From the NCBI GenBank assembly GCA_027382625.1, contig JAJKFJ010020725.1:62001-126000 (forward strand): DNA of 64,000 nt, written 5' to 3'. The notes beneath the pieces were generated by a model. It was given only the letters and a program-made list of their open reading frames with translations, was not told the DNA's origin and made no database searches. This stretch comes from Tetmemena sp. SeJ-2015. Its lineage: Eukaryota; Ciliophora; Spirotrichea; Sporadotrichida; Oxytrichidae. Below, piece by piece: positions 43,859 through 56,394 of this stretch (its first letter is position 1; every line of letters starts with the position of its first letter). The translations under genes and the position numbers were made by a program.

Positions 43859-44971
43859 TGATCAAGGGGTTCTAAGGAAGGGAGCTAGATAAGATTAACT
43901 CTCTTCTCAGTATTGGATTGTTTTTCAAAGTATAGTTCATAAGCTTCCATGAAAATTCCTCCAGAGGTTCCTAAATCTAATGCTGGCTAAGCGCTATTAC
44001 TATCCTCAGTAATCTGGCTGTTGTTTGTATCAAGAAGCTTTTTCATTATCAAAGATAGAAGATCTTGGAAGAGGAAAATTGTTTTCCCACAACCTATAAA
44101 TTCTCAGTTAAAGTGTATCATACCCATCAGTCCATAAGTAAACAGAGTTACATTATATCCAAGATATAAGAATCTTTGTACATTATCTTCAGCAAACTTT
44201 AACAGACGATCTTAATTCAATTCTTGCCTTCAAGGATAATTTAATTTCTTATCTATGAAATTACCTCTGTTTCAGTTTGTTGACTTGGTGGTATTGATTT
44301 TCAGAGTCTCTGATAACTTCAAACACATTGATCTTTTCAAGTCTTGTCTTAATGCCACCACCTATTTTAGTTAGATATGAATGATTATACCAAGCTCTTC
44401 AAGTTCTTTGCACAGAGTGAGTATCTCTTAAGCATCTTTGGCTCTTTCATTACTCTTCTCTTACGATCTTACTTAGAGCTTTTCTATAATTAAAAAATGA
44501 AAAAGATTAAATAAAAAACTTACTGCTGTGTTATTGCTTTGCTTAAATTTAACTGGAGCGTAAAGTATTAGGATTGCTTTACTCTCTTTAGGACTACTTT
44601 TCCAAATCCTGATTAAAATTGTGACTCTATCTGTCAGTTTGAGGATCATGTTAAAACTTGAGAGTCTTATTTTTCCTTCCCTTAGATTTTAATCTACTGT
44701 TCTGCATACCTTTTTTTTAAAAAAAATTTTTTAAAAATTTTTTTTAGGGGTTTTAAAATTTTTCAAAAAAAAATTCATAGATTGATTCTCTCAAAAGCTT
44801 ATTTATCAATCTCAACTCAGTGTCACCTTTCCCAAATATGCTAATCAACTCATCATAGAGGTTATTCATCATGTCAGCTATTTACTCGAAGGATCGTTTA
44901 TCTTAATTCGCTTTCGACACTTCATCACTTACCTAATTCACTAAAGTTTCAATCCTTAAAAGAAAACTCAT
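43859..44971 (-). CDS. Kinesin, N-terminal and P-loop half (scrambled gene)
   Basis: Starts MSFLLRIETLVNQVSDEVSK (ATG 44971) with a helical/Q-rich pre-motor part (QDKRSFEQIADMMNNLYDEL, QEILTLCKELEELGIIIH). Motor-like GGGIKTRLEKINVFEVIRDS follows. After FAEDNVQRFLYLGYNVTLFT comes YGLM-GCGKTIFLFQDLLSLI. GYN.T.F.YG..G.GKT is the kinesin P-loop. It becomes contiguous only after an IES with pointer GGT (44092-44094, 44122-44124) containing a TGA is removed. The segment continues GGIFMEAYELYFEKQSNTEK and RVNLIQLPSLEPLDQ, ending at pointer TTGATCA (43859-43865). An AT-homopolymer IES sits at 44711-44777, and a GTAAG...TAG intron lies near 44.5 kb. The rest of the motor is at 56395. Confidence 0.75.
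44095..44124 (-). other. IES inside the kinesin P-loop, pointer GGT
   Basis: The pointer GGT on the minus strand (plus ACC at 44092-44094 and 44122-44124) flanks a 27 bp insert with a TGA, sitting between the two halves of YGLMG-CGKT. Excision is needed to form the nucleotide-binding loop. Confidence 0.75.
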
Positions 44972-45047
44972 AGGTTAATGAAAGAAGAAAGTATATAAAA
45001 CATCAAAGGAAATTAACTCAATCAATAGTAATAGGATAATCAGTCTT

Positions 45048-46113
45048 TCAGATATTTCTGCTGGCTGCTTCTAAGTTGATTGAAATGTAAGGGCACTTCT
45101 CCAAAGTGTAAAGCAGTTCTATCACTCCCAAGTGATCTATCTTGATGTTAGCACTACCTGGATGTTTCAAAACGGTAAAGAGCTTGTTGAGTATATCCTT
45201 CTTAAGAACTATCTTATACTTCTCCTTCAGATTGGTGACATCCTCTATTTGCGCATTTATGCTTCTGCTAATCTGAGTGTTTATCTTTTATGAGCTGAGC
45301 TTAAGCCAGTACCCCTTAGCCTCGTTTATCTCTTGAGAACTGAGCTGCTCTGCGTTTCTGTTCAGAGGTGACTCTACCAGACCATTGGAGAAGAGATCTA
45401 CATTAGGTGCAGTTGCCTTGAAAGTTATCTTCGCCTGATCGTCCGACACTATATTCACTCTCTTATAGAACTTCTCCAAGATAGAGCCACAGAAGTGAGT
45501 GTCAAGCTAGAATTCTACTTCTTTCTTAGATGGAGGGTCAGGATACAAGTTCAAGTCAAAGAAGCAATTGATTTCGATAAAAGAGCGGATGCAGTCCTTG
45601 GTTGTAGGAATGGTGCCTAGGATATCGATGTATTTCTTAAGCTCTCCATTAGTAGTAGTTTGAGTCAGCTTGAATTAACCTTCATATCCCAATTCGAAAA
45701 GCACTTTCAGATTCTCAAGGAAGATTGGCATACTCAGTGGAGAGATAAGGATCGCATTCTTGTCCTTCTAAGATTTTATGTTGTAGTTGGTGAAGAATTC
45801 TATTTTCTATAAAGATGATGAACACGAAAATCTTGATTACATCTCCTGTGGCTGATGCTTGGAATTAGTTCTGCACATAAATGCGGGCATGCACTTTATC
45901 AAAGCCTCCTCTGCTTCCAGGGTATACTATCATAAGCTCTTAGTCAAAGTAGAAGTAGATCTTTTCGCCATTATCCCAGATTTAGTTCACAAGCTACAAG
46001 ACCTCTAAGAATAGACAATTAACATAGGAAAAAAGAAGAAATATTTTAAAGATGTTGGACTTACTGTAAAGGTGCTCAATTTGTGCGCGCTTTAGTTCAA
46101 ATTTAAGTTTCAT
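45048..46113 (-). CDS. HUS1-like checkpoint clamp subunit
   Basis: Starts MKLKFELKRAQIEHLYR, split by an intron (GTAAGT...TAG, about 46015-46066), then VLQLVNQIWDNGEKIYFYFD, QELMIVYPGSRGGFDKVHAR, LISPLSMPIFLENLKVLFEL, TPTTKDC-type and LTQTTTNGELKKYIDILGTI, DTHFCGSILEKFYKRVNIVS, DDQAKITFKATAPNVDLF and KKDILNKLFTVLKHPGSANI. It ends EAASRNI at TGA 45048. Length (about 300) and the opening MK.(K/R)...(...)L..(...)...I.....I.(...)L.(I/F)...P match HUS1, the PCNA-like subunit of the 9-1-1 DNA-damage clamp. The resemblance is modest, so RAD1 or another sliding-clamp relative remains possible. The gene lies within the kinesin locus. Confidence 0.5.
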
Positions 46114-46246
46114 GATTAGTTTATTGATTATTAAAGATTATAGAAAATTAAGAAATTAAGTAAATATTCATAGTCATAAGGTTCAGACAAGAGAAATATA
46201 TCCTCAAACTCATTTGAATATTCAGCTCAGGCTTCGATTAAATCAA

Positions 46247-49200
46247 TCATTCTCTTTTCTTAAGCGATGGTATTTTAGAAACGAACATGCTTTTTGCAAC
46301 CTACTAAGTTTCACTATCTAAAGTCCTATCATTTCTTGAATTTACCGGAAGAGGACTCATCATTTAGGTTCTCTTGCCTGAAGCATTAACTCTTTCACTT
46401 CCCTCTGTAAACAATCCAGCATTAGTTCTTTTAGGCTTTGGGGATTACCTCCCCTAAAAATTTTATTTATGAGATGCCTGCGTGTTCAAAGTACTCGTTG
46501 ATGCGGTATTTGAACTGACCATCCTTTCAATATTTTTCAACTGGCTCTCAATTTAATTGGTGGTTGCATTTACCTTAGCTCCTTTCTTGGGTTTAGAGCC
46601 ACTCTTCCCCTCCTCATAAGTCTATATCTGGAAGACATTTTTCTTCATAACTCTTCTCACATCAACTATTCCAACCACAGTGTTTTTTCCATCATCCTCT
46701 AAAAATGCAGAAATTAATTTAACTCTAAAACTTACTTCTCTCTTCATGGTCACTGCCGAAGCTTTTATCCCTCTTTGCTGATTTCTACCTTTTCTTCTTC
46801 TCACTGTCTTCCTTCAACTTTTGCTTAATCTCATCGATATCAACTGCAGTTGCACCTGTAACTTTGCTCCTTCTATTAGTGTTCAAAGCTGAGTGCCTTC
46901 CATTGTTGTTATCATCCTCATCTGTCAAGAAACCGTCCTTCAGCAAGCCTCCTCCTATATCTAATCCTTCATTTATGTCATACTCTCCTTCTGTCACTAA
47001 TTTCCCCATTTCCTTGTTAAATAATAAGTATTAATGAGCATCATATCCTCTTTTTGAATCTTCTGAAGCTCTTATTAGCCATAGTACATCATGAACTCTT
47101 CGATTCCCATATATCCTCCTCCTACTCTGATCACAAGCTTCCCATTTATAATCTTCGCAAATATCTTCTTAGTACCAAAGGTGTATTAATTGTTCCCCAG
47201 CCTCTTAATTGGAACAGGACAACCTAGCTTGTTTATATAGTCAGCCAAAAGCTCATCAACCATATCTCCCTTTACAGCTTTATAAAGTTTTCTAGGTCCC
47301 TGCTTTTCAAGTCTGGTTCTGATCTGAAAAAAATATAATCACTATAAACTTAACTAAAGATATTAAATCTCATGGTATTTTGCCTTATTTTCCCGCATTC
47401 TCTTTGAAACTTCTTTTAGCTGTTTAATAAGCTCTATGATTTTCTTTTTCATTAAGCCATTTGCTCTTAGTAGCTGAAAGACATCTTCGATATTGCTAAC
47501 ATTCCCATTCTTCAATAAGTTCAAATAACTTTGAGAGCTTAGAACTACAAAACGAAGAAATAACCTTAAACAAATCTTAGAATCTCCTCTTGGAATTCTT
47601 GCTAAGTCAATTCTCTTTTCTATCTGATGTCGTCATTCTTCTCTGACAGTCGAGAAACGCTGCCCAGAATTTTCCTAAGATCATTTCCTACTTGTATAAA
47701 ATAATAGTAGAAGCTCCTCAAGTAAATTGACTGGGTTGCCCTTTTCGTCTACTAAGAGATCTTGGAGTGGAGTTGAAATCTTAGACTTCTGATCTATCTT
47801 TTCAATATCACTTATCAGATGTTCCTGCATATCTTTTTAAATAGTTATATGCAATTCAATAAATCATTATATCTTGAAGCTTCTCCGCAAAATCTTCTCC
47901 GATGTTAAGGAGTTCATTCAGTTCTAGTTGTCTCTTCTCCAGCTTTTTCTTAACATTCATTGAATAGAAATGATCCTCAAGTTTATCAACTAGCCGCTCC
48001 AAGAAGGAGACAGATTTTTCATTCAATTACAAATTGTCCTCCACCCTAAACATAGAAATCATATGACAATAAGTTGCTTCTTACTGATTTATTGATTCCA
48101 TAATTTGTTGCTGCTAGAATTCTGACTGCTCTGATTATAAAATACACATTCTTAGAATATCATCAAACTATTTTTACTTATAGCATTTTAAACTTAATTC
48201 TGCAAAATTGCATGTAATTTAGCATATGCATTTATTATCCTTATTCTATGAATCTTTAATTAATTTATTTTAGCTGCAGCATTCTTAATCTGCTAGATTT
48301 AAGTATTGATATAGTCACAATTATCCATAGAGCTGACTTGCTTATTCATCATTTCAGGGAGTTCATTCAGGAGTGTCTCCTACAAAAGTATTAGGAATGT
48401 TTCTAAACTTACAATAAAAGTTGCTTCCTCTGAATTAGAAGTGTAGCCATCACAATCAGAGGCTCCCTTTCCTATTTCTTCAAGTCTACTTCTAATCCTT
48501 TCTAGCCTCTCTCTCTGATCATTTTCTTTATCTTTGAGATCAGTTAGTCTCTTTGCAATATCCATGCCTCCAATCTTCCTCTTCAGTTTATTCTAAACAG
48601 TTAGATAATGCTCGAGTTCTGTAAAGATCTTAGCAATTTGTTTAAAAAAAGACTTATAGTTATCCAAGCTTTCTAGATTTTTAGATGGCATCTGCAAGTG
48701 TGTTTAGGTCTTCTAATTTCTTTGGCATCGCTAAATACTGAGCAAGTTCATTTCTCAACACCCCCATGATTTATACCTTCTCATTTATTGTAAAATAAGT
48801 AAATTTATTGACACTTTAAATTTTTGATGAGTTCAACTTTTTCTATTAGCTCTGCTAATTCAGCACTAACTTAAGTCCCTTCCTAGCTTTTTTCGAAAGG
48901 GTTCTTTCTTTGGCTGGAGCCTCCTCTGGAGTTATTACTTCTGCTGGAACTCTTCCCTCTTCTTACTGTCAACTCATCTTCGCCAAGTTGGAATTATATA
49001 TCTGTGACTTCATTCTCCAGTCTCTTGATTTTCTAGTTCAGATCTGTCAACTCTGACTCTCTCTGCTATATCAGTTCTGGCACATCTGCGGTTCCCACTT
49101 CCTTCCTTATTTTAGCCAGAGACCTCTGGCAACTACTCAACAGTTGCTTAAACAAGAGAAGTTAAATTTATATATTGCTCTTACGACTCTAGCTTATCAA

Positions 49201-52200
49201 AGATATCTTGGCTCTATTCCAGGAATGTTTACAACTGGTCTGTGTCTAAGTTTGAGGGTGCCTCTCTATTTTATGAAGACTACTGATCTTCCAAGTATCT
49301 TAACTTTTGCTAATTCAGCTGTTGAAGACTTTGCTCAATTGCTTATTTCTACTCTTCAGCCAAAAAGATTATAGAATGGGGATAACTAAATTATGATGGT
49401 GTCCTCAATTTCTGCTAAGTCCTCTTGCTTTTAGACAATAAAACTTTCCTTCATCTTATAATCTCCCATTTCTATTCCTAGCTCCATCTCAGAGAGAACC
49501 CTCTTGAGGCTTTCAAGCATTTTTGCAACTTAAATTTGCTTTTCAGCCTAGGAGGAAAGTTTCTCATCTATCTATTCAATAGCAGTATCTAAATCCTGCA
49601 ACAGAGTTCTAAACATGGTGTGAGATTGCAGTAAAGCATCTAAATCTATTAGTCTCTTATCCATTTCAGAATTCTTTTTATCCAAGTTGGCTAATAGGTC
49701 GTCTTAATTTTCCCCATTCCTAAATAGTTGTAAATAGAAGGAGCTTATCTTACTCTTTTATTTAAGAAAGCAGATTTTAGAGATCTTAAATTTAGCTTGG
49801 AGACTTATTCTTCTTCAAATTTAAGAACTGCTCTCTGAGAACCTTATCTTGGTCTTGAAGAGTATCACGCAGTTCAATTAGCTCTTTAAGTTCACTTGAA
49901 AAGAATCCTGACTCAATGCCTAATTTTTTCTATAAAACAATTATGCTTAAGAAAAGGAGATTGAAAGTGTAATTTTAAGATTCTAAGATGAATCTTACCA
50001 GGGCATCGTATAGATCGTTTTATTGCTAGTCTTTTGCAACCTGTAGTCCTTCATTTAGACTACCATCATAAAAAAAGTATTTAAAAGACTTGAAATGATA
50101 AAGATTGAGCTTGGATTGAATTTCTTGTATTCTATCATTGATCTAATTCAACTTATTTTTGTTAAAAGCCAGGGCCTTATCAACTTAGTTAGTTCCTTGC
50201 TATTGATTTACATTTATAAGCTTCTAGGTTGTCTGCTAAAAAGGATTTAAGCTATGCATCTAATATTAAACAAAAATCTCATATTTATCATTCAAAGATA
50301 GAGACTCTAAAATTTAGTTGAGATCAGCTTCAAGCTTCTTTAACTCAATCAAATTAAAAATCTTCTTATTCAAAGTATTTAAATAAATTTTAATTGTATT
50401 TACTCATCTGAGATATTTGCTAGTACATGGTATGGTACCTTTTAATCTCCTATGAGAGCAAGATCTTTGCTAAGTTCATAAATTCTGGATTTAATTATGC
50501 TAAGCTCTAACTTTTCTCATCTGCATACTAGTGTTAGGCCTTGTTAAGTCTAACTTGCTAAAAAGTATCTAATTAATTCAAATTATTTATATGCTCTTGA
50601 TATATAAGAATGAACTAAGCATCTTCAGCAGGAGGATTATAAATATAATCTCTAAATTAATTCACATGACTCAGCTCCTCAGAGTTAATTTTAAGAGCCA
50701 GCTTTAGTTCCTCAACTTTGGTTTATAGCTTGCTTATGAAATCTTCTCTATCTTTCTTAGCTACTATACATTCTCTATACTTTCTATCCTTCTTAGTGAA
50801 GTCATTCTCCATACTTAGCTCTAACTTATCGAGTTTCTAAATATCTATCCTGATGTCTTGGCATGCCTCTAAGTCTGAGTTGAGTAGGCAATTCTAGCTA
50901 TGTATGTGATTGAGTTGCTCTTTCAAATGCTCGAGAATTGGATCTGTATTGGAACCATGATCATGCTATGCTAATTTAAGCAGATTGTAACTAGAACTAC
51001 TCTTCAAATGAGTGTCTTTGATTTGGTGAAGAATATTCTCCTAGGATTATTGGAGCTGCTTTATAGATGTCTGCAACTCTTTAATTTGCTCAAAGACTTT
51101 CTTATCGAATTCTAATGTTCTTTCTTGATCTCCATAATTGAAATTGGTCAAGTAGTGGCAAGCTCTTCTTTCGATTTTATCCAGCTCTGCTTCAGACCAA
51201 AGAATCTTCTTGTTCACATCATCCAGAATAATTTATTGGTCAAGCTAAGCTTGTTAGAGTTGATCCTTTAGTTTCTTCCTCTACTAATTCAATTCTTACT
51301 TTATCCTTTTCTACAGATCAAACATTTCTTTTTCGATAACTGGAAGCTTAGAGTCTTTTAAACTTTATAGCTGCTATTCTATTTTTTCCAATACTGAATT
51401 ATCCTAATCTCCTCCCTCTTTACCCTCTTCATATTTCTTTAAGTCATAACCAAGTTTATCTTTCAAATTTCTACAGTCATCTAGTTTTTTCATAAGAGAA
51501 TCTTTTTATCTCATTAGGTCTTTTATCAATTATTTGTCCTGCTCATTTAAATTGCCATCTTGTAGCTTTTCAAGTTCTTTATCAATATCTTATATGCCTT
51601 GATCTAGTCCCGATATTTAATCTGCAACTTCTTAGAGAAGATGATTTAGCTTCTCTAAATTTTGGTTTCTCAATCGATCTGAGTTACCACTCTGAGCCGC
51701 TTTAAAGCTGTCATTTAATTCAGATATTCTAATAAGATCCTGATTTATTTGGCTGCAGTTCTCTTTTTGAATCTGCTAGAGAGCAGCATATTACTCCTTC
51801 AAGTCCTCATGAATTTATTAAATTTGAGCTATATCTTGATCTTTTGAGAATAATTTAGACCTATTAGCAGATTTCTCCAACTAATTTTTGTGGGCGTTCA
51901 AAAGCTTGGACATATTTTAAAGTTTGGATTCTGATTTAACTGTCTCTTTTATTATTTTCTCAAGTAAGGCAAATTATGATTCATCAATATCACTCGCGCT
52001 GAAAGCTTTTTGTTTATAATTAGACAATTTAGAGAGATCATCTTGTCGAAATAACTCCAGCTCATCGATTAGTTCATCATTTTCCTAAATTAAGGATTGA
52101 TTTTTCTAGCATATGTCATTTTTCAATTTATTTAAGCACCAAATTGCTTTTCTTAGAAGATCCTCGCTTTGAAGGAAATTCTTTTCAGTATTTTATTCTT

Positions 52201-53792
52201 TGAACACACTCACCTGACTTTTCAAAGTTTTCAGTTTTACTAAATGAGCCTCTAGAGATTCTTTTCGGATCTAATTGCTATTCGCTTTCCCAAACCTTGT
52301 TATAATACTTTCTAATTCCTCTTTCATTTCTTCGACTCTGTGGTTATCTAGCTTTAGATTTGTGAGCAAAGAACTGCAATCGTCTTAAATTTCAGACATC
52401 TTCTAATCAAAATTATCTTCCTTCACTTCTTTGAGTTTTTACAATGAAGAGTTAATATTTTATTCTGACTTCTTCTATTATAACTCTATCTATGATAATG
52501 AAAGCTAATTGTCTCTAATCAATCTTTCCATTAACACCAATTTGTAAGCCCCATCAACTAATTCTTCCTTTGCTTCTAATTCAATCTACTATTCTTGATG
52601 CTCTTATTAAAGTTGCAGAGATCTACTTTTGAGTTGCCTCCCTTTTTCTTCAAATTTTCTCTACTCTGTAACAATTTCATCCAAGTTATTTTCAAGTTGA
52701 TCTCTAGCCAAATCAGGCTAATTTTATCTTGCCTCCTTTTTAAGCATCATATTTTTCCTTTTTAACTCTGCACACTCCTACTCCTTCGCTTCTATTTGCT
52801 CCTCTTCTTATTGTAATTGGTCTTATATGGAATTGAGCATCTATTTCAAGACAGCAGTGTTCTAATTTTTGACAAGATTTTCTTGCTTTTGACTCTGGAG
52901 TGCCTTATTCTTTTCAATCATTCGATTATTGAGTGTGTTTAGCTATATCTATCCATTCAAAATATGATCTTCATTGTCCTCTTCTTTGCCTTCAGCTTTC
53001 TTGATTTCACCCCTTACTTGCTTTATTAAGTCTTTCTTTGAGTTTATTTCACTGTTCAGGTCTTTCAAGATTTAATCTTAAGACTTGAGAATACTGTCAC
53101 TGTCATTCTGCAACTTCTTAATGAGTGAAGATAAATAGAGATTTTTGGAGTTGAGTCTAAAAGACGCTCTATTTAGCGAGTTCTGCATCCTACGCAACCT
53201 GGTTGAGCTGAGATGCTTTCTTATCTATTCTACACTAGTTAAGTAAGAAACTGTTTACTCTATCAAGGAGAATGGCCTTTTGTACTTAGTTTTCCTCAAT
53301 CTTAGAAGTAAGGGCATTCTCTATTTAAGCCTATCGCTACTTAATTTACTCCTGCCTTTAAGTTAGCTCTTTCGCTTCTTTGTCCATCCTTGTTGTAAGA
53401 TTTTGACTTATAGCATCTAGGATATTTAGGTTCTTCATCAACCGCCCAACCTGCTTCTCATTTTATCTATAGGTTGATGTTTAATCGATTCAGTTTTAAG
53501 CTTACTGAAATATGGAAATGCTATTTGGAGTAATCTTGTCAAGACTATTTGTTGAACTGCCACTACTCTTCACTTAATGTGCAGGAGTCTTATTATAATC
53601 AGAGTTTTCATTTTACTATCTCCCACTGTTCTATTATCTCTATTAGATAGCAATGAGACTTACATTATTTGCTACTCTTTGCAAATCCGATGTGGCCCTA
53701 TCTTCATTAAAAAAATTAGCTGAGTTGGTCTCAGATGAATTCGCAGTTTGGTTTTGAGAAAGTAGACTTGGCCATGATTTTATTTAATCCAT
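46247..53792 (-). CDS. Giant coiled-coil protein with C-terminal GAS2 (microtubule-binding) domain
   Basis: Starts MDQIKSWPSLLSQNQTANSS (ATG 53792), with an intron at about 53627-53660. The next 6 kb on the minus strand is almost wholly heptad-type coiled coil (NEKQVGRLMKNLNILDAISQ; TTRMDKEAKELTQRQEQIKQ; QKAILLDRVNSFLLNQ). It is interrupted by many small IESs and introns, which is why no long open frame survives. Near 47.3-47.06 kb comes a GAS2/GAR domain: KLYKAVKGDMVDELLADYIN, TFGTKKIFAKIINGKLVIRV and GGGYMGIEEFMMYYG. The tail reads EYDINEGLDIGGGLLKDGFL, TGATAVDIDEIKQKLKEDSE and ends VSKIPSLKKRE at TGA 46247. The plan (rod plus GAS2) recalls spectraplakins, but no actin-binding CH domains are seen at the N-terminus. 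Probably a cortical or basal-body microtubule linker. Confidence 0.78.
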
Positions 53793-54028
53793 ATCTTTTA
53801 ATTTAAATTTAAAAATAATTAATAGTCAAGAGGAGGCAAATAACATCTTATACACAGAAATTACTAACTATAAAAGAAAAAGCTTAAAAATCTTAACAAA
53901 AATAGTCATAAATGATTCAATAAAAAATAACTTATTCGATAAGTATAAAAAATTAAATTAAATGATTAGTAGGAAGATATACAAGGTACTGATAGATAAA
54001 TGCTTAAAAAGTACATAGGTGATGATGG
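53793..54028. other. Intergenic spacer
   Basis: AT-rich 5' flank of the giant gene and 3' flank of the next. No motif was recognised. Confidence 0.35.
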
Positions 54029-56302
54029 TCAGACCAGTCTTTGCTTTTTAAAAGGCTAATTCTTCTAATTTTAATCAGGTAGAGACTCATTTTATCTTTG
54101 TCTGTGGTCTATTGAAGCTGCAGAAGTATAGTTAAGCTGGCTTATTTGATTCTGCTGCCTGAACTCTCTATCACTTTAATAGAACTTAACTAATTAAAGA
54201 GTTAAATTTAATAAAAGTCAGTTGGAATCAGCCTCTTTTAGAGAAGTTAATTTCTGTTGCTGAAATTCCCCCCATATTAGAGCCTCTACTACTAATCTAT
54301 AATTGGTCTATGTTGAGAAGTTTCCTGATAAGAGAGTCCTCTTTAATGGTTATTATTGTTTGACTAATAGCTCAAAGTATTTGCACTCTGATGATGATGA
54401 TGGGTTTATTGTCTTTAGAGAATAGTTTGATTTCTGGGGAAGTAGTCTAAGTTTTACTTTGCACTTTACTCTTGGACATTTTGAAATTGTGAAGCAGGTT
54501 ACCTCGTTGCAAGCTATATTTTAAACATATGTACGTAATGATATAGCTATACATAATAAGATTATCAAGCTGTTGTATTTGAGGAGCTTTGAGTGGAGGA
54601 GCATATGATGGTTTATTTTATGGCTCAATTAAGTTTGCTGAAGGCTTGGTACTAATGAACTCACTTTGATCAATCTCCTCTATATCACTATCATCATTAA
54701 CTGTCCTCAGTTATTCTATTCTCTTAGGTGTCTGACTATCTCTCTGTAAGCTCAAACCTTGGGAAATGAAATTTTGTTTCTACCCATATTTAATCTTATA
54801 ATAAATTAATATTCTACAATGAATTTAAACTGAAATTAAAAGAAATAAGTTAACTCAATTTGAATGCAATTTATATTGAAGTTGTCTATTAATTTGATCC
54901 CCAACTTAGCTAATTTATTGATTTTGAAAAGGAAAACTATTTCCTAGGTTGTTTTGCTTCTGCAGATTTATCTATTAAATCTAGTTTCTGATTTGGGTCT
55001 GTCGCTGCTGAGTGGCACTGAAAGAGTTTAGAGAAAAACCTGATTGCGATCCAATTTAAGAACTCATCTAGTAGTTTGTGGCATAATTTAAGGCTTTGTT
55101 TTAGTTTTATTTAGCTATCTGTATTATAGAGCTTTATGAGTTTAGTAGCCCTCGAGTACTCCCATTCAAGATCATCCTAGATGGTTGATTGTAGCTTAAT
55201 TAGCTGCCTTTTTAAATCTACAGTAACAATTTTAAAATGTAGAAATATATTTAGCCTTAACTCTTTCTTAGTGCAATCTGAAATCTAAGATGGTTTTGCC
55301 TGGATGAATCTCTTTTGACTTCTGTGACCTCCTCATCTGATTCACTAGAATCCTCTTCGTCACTTATCTCATCCGAGTCAGAGATAATTTTGGAAGAATT
55401 TTCAGTAGATTTGCGCTGCAATGACACCTTTCCTTTCTCCTTCTTTTTACTCTTATCATCTCTCTGAGCCGATTTTATACTAAAGCAAAGCTATAAAAAT
55501 TCTGATTTGTTTTTCTTCTCTTATTTATCTGCAACTGGTTTTACTTTTCTTGTTTCCTTTTTCTCCTCCTCTTCAACTCCCTTGCTTTTACTTTCTTCCT
55601 CTTAGAGAATGGAAACCTTAGATATCTAATTTTGTGCTTTGAGTTGCTTATTCTTTTGTTTCTTGCTGCTAGTTATTTTCAAAGATTTTGAGTAGAGATT
55701 CTTAAAATACTTATTAAATAATAATCAACAATATTAAAATAATCATAGTTGTCGTCTAGCTTTTGATCTTCGTATAAATCCTGAGTGAAGCCCTCAAAAA
55801 ATAAATTGTTCACACACTAACTGCTTGAAGTTGTCTTCACTAATAGAATTACTCATATTAATTTCGCTGATAGACCTTGAGCTTTAATCAAGTAGGATTT
55901 GATGTCTATCGATAATCAAATCCTTAGGTTTTAGTTCATAAGCAGATGAGAAATCGATGCAAATAGGCTTTACTTCTAAGCTAGCCAGTGACTTGAAACC
56001 AGCTTTGTACAGTTTTTACACATATGATCAAATTATACTACACAAATATTTGAAAATGAGTCTTGAGTTTTAACTCTGCTAGTTTGGAGTAAGAATGACT
56101 TATCGAATTCTACTAAGTCCTTGAATTCACTTTCACCAATTTTCGCAAAAAGATGCTTCGTTTAAAGAGGAGTGTTTTAATTTTTAGGCTGCTTGTTTTT
56201 CTAAGAAGTCTTAGTCTAGGCAGACTCGTTGACTTGCTAATTTTGTCCTTTTTTGTTTAATTTTTTAGCAGATGGACGAGTTGCGGATTAGCTTTCGTTC
56301 AT
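54029..56302 (-). CDS. Hypothetical Lys/Glu/Ser-rich nuclear-type protein
   Basis: Starts MNESQSATRPSAKKLNKKGQ (ATG 56302), then KHLFAKIGESEFKDLVEFDK, SFLLQTSRVKTQDSFSNICV. After a frame change: CIDFSSAYELKPKDLIIDRH, SISEINMSNSISEDNFKQLV and FTQDLYEDQKLDDNYDYFN. Highly charged KKQKNKQLKAQN, EEESKSKGVEEEEKKETRK and KIISDSDEISDEEDSSESDE follow, and then SDIEEIDQSEFISTKPSANL, PSYAPPLKAPQIQQLDN and SNMGGISATEINFSKRG. It ends FKKQRLV at TGA 54029. IES-like breaks are at about 55.93, 55.80, 55.69 and 54.9 kb. Basic/acidic blocks suggest a nuclear or RNA-associated protein, but no domain is recognised. It lies inside the kinesin locus. Confidence 0.6.
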
Positions 56303-56394
56303 AAATTAACTTAAAAGATTATATTTTATCTATTTTCTAATTTGATTCAAACTTAATTCATTATCATCCAATATATTATGTCAATCGACTATTG

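Noticed and set aside
44745..44753. Internal telomere (GGGGTTTT)
   Set aside because: Only one unit within an A/T homopolymer block. Real hypotrich telomere tracts have several units, and chance is likely.
49144..49374. Plus-strand frame of 76 codons inside the giant coiled-coil gene
   Set aside because: It is antisense to coiled-coil coding sequence and has no family resemblance. The window's only long gene there is on the minus strand.
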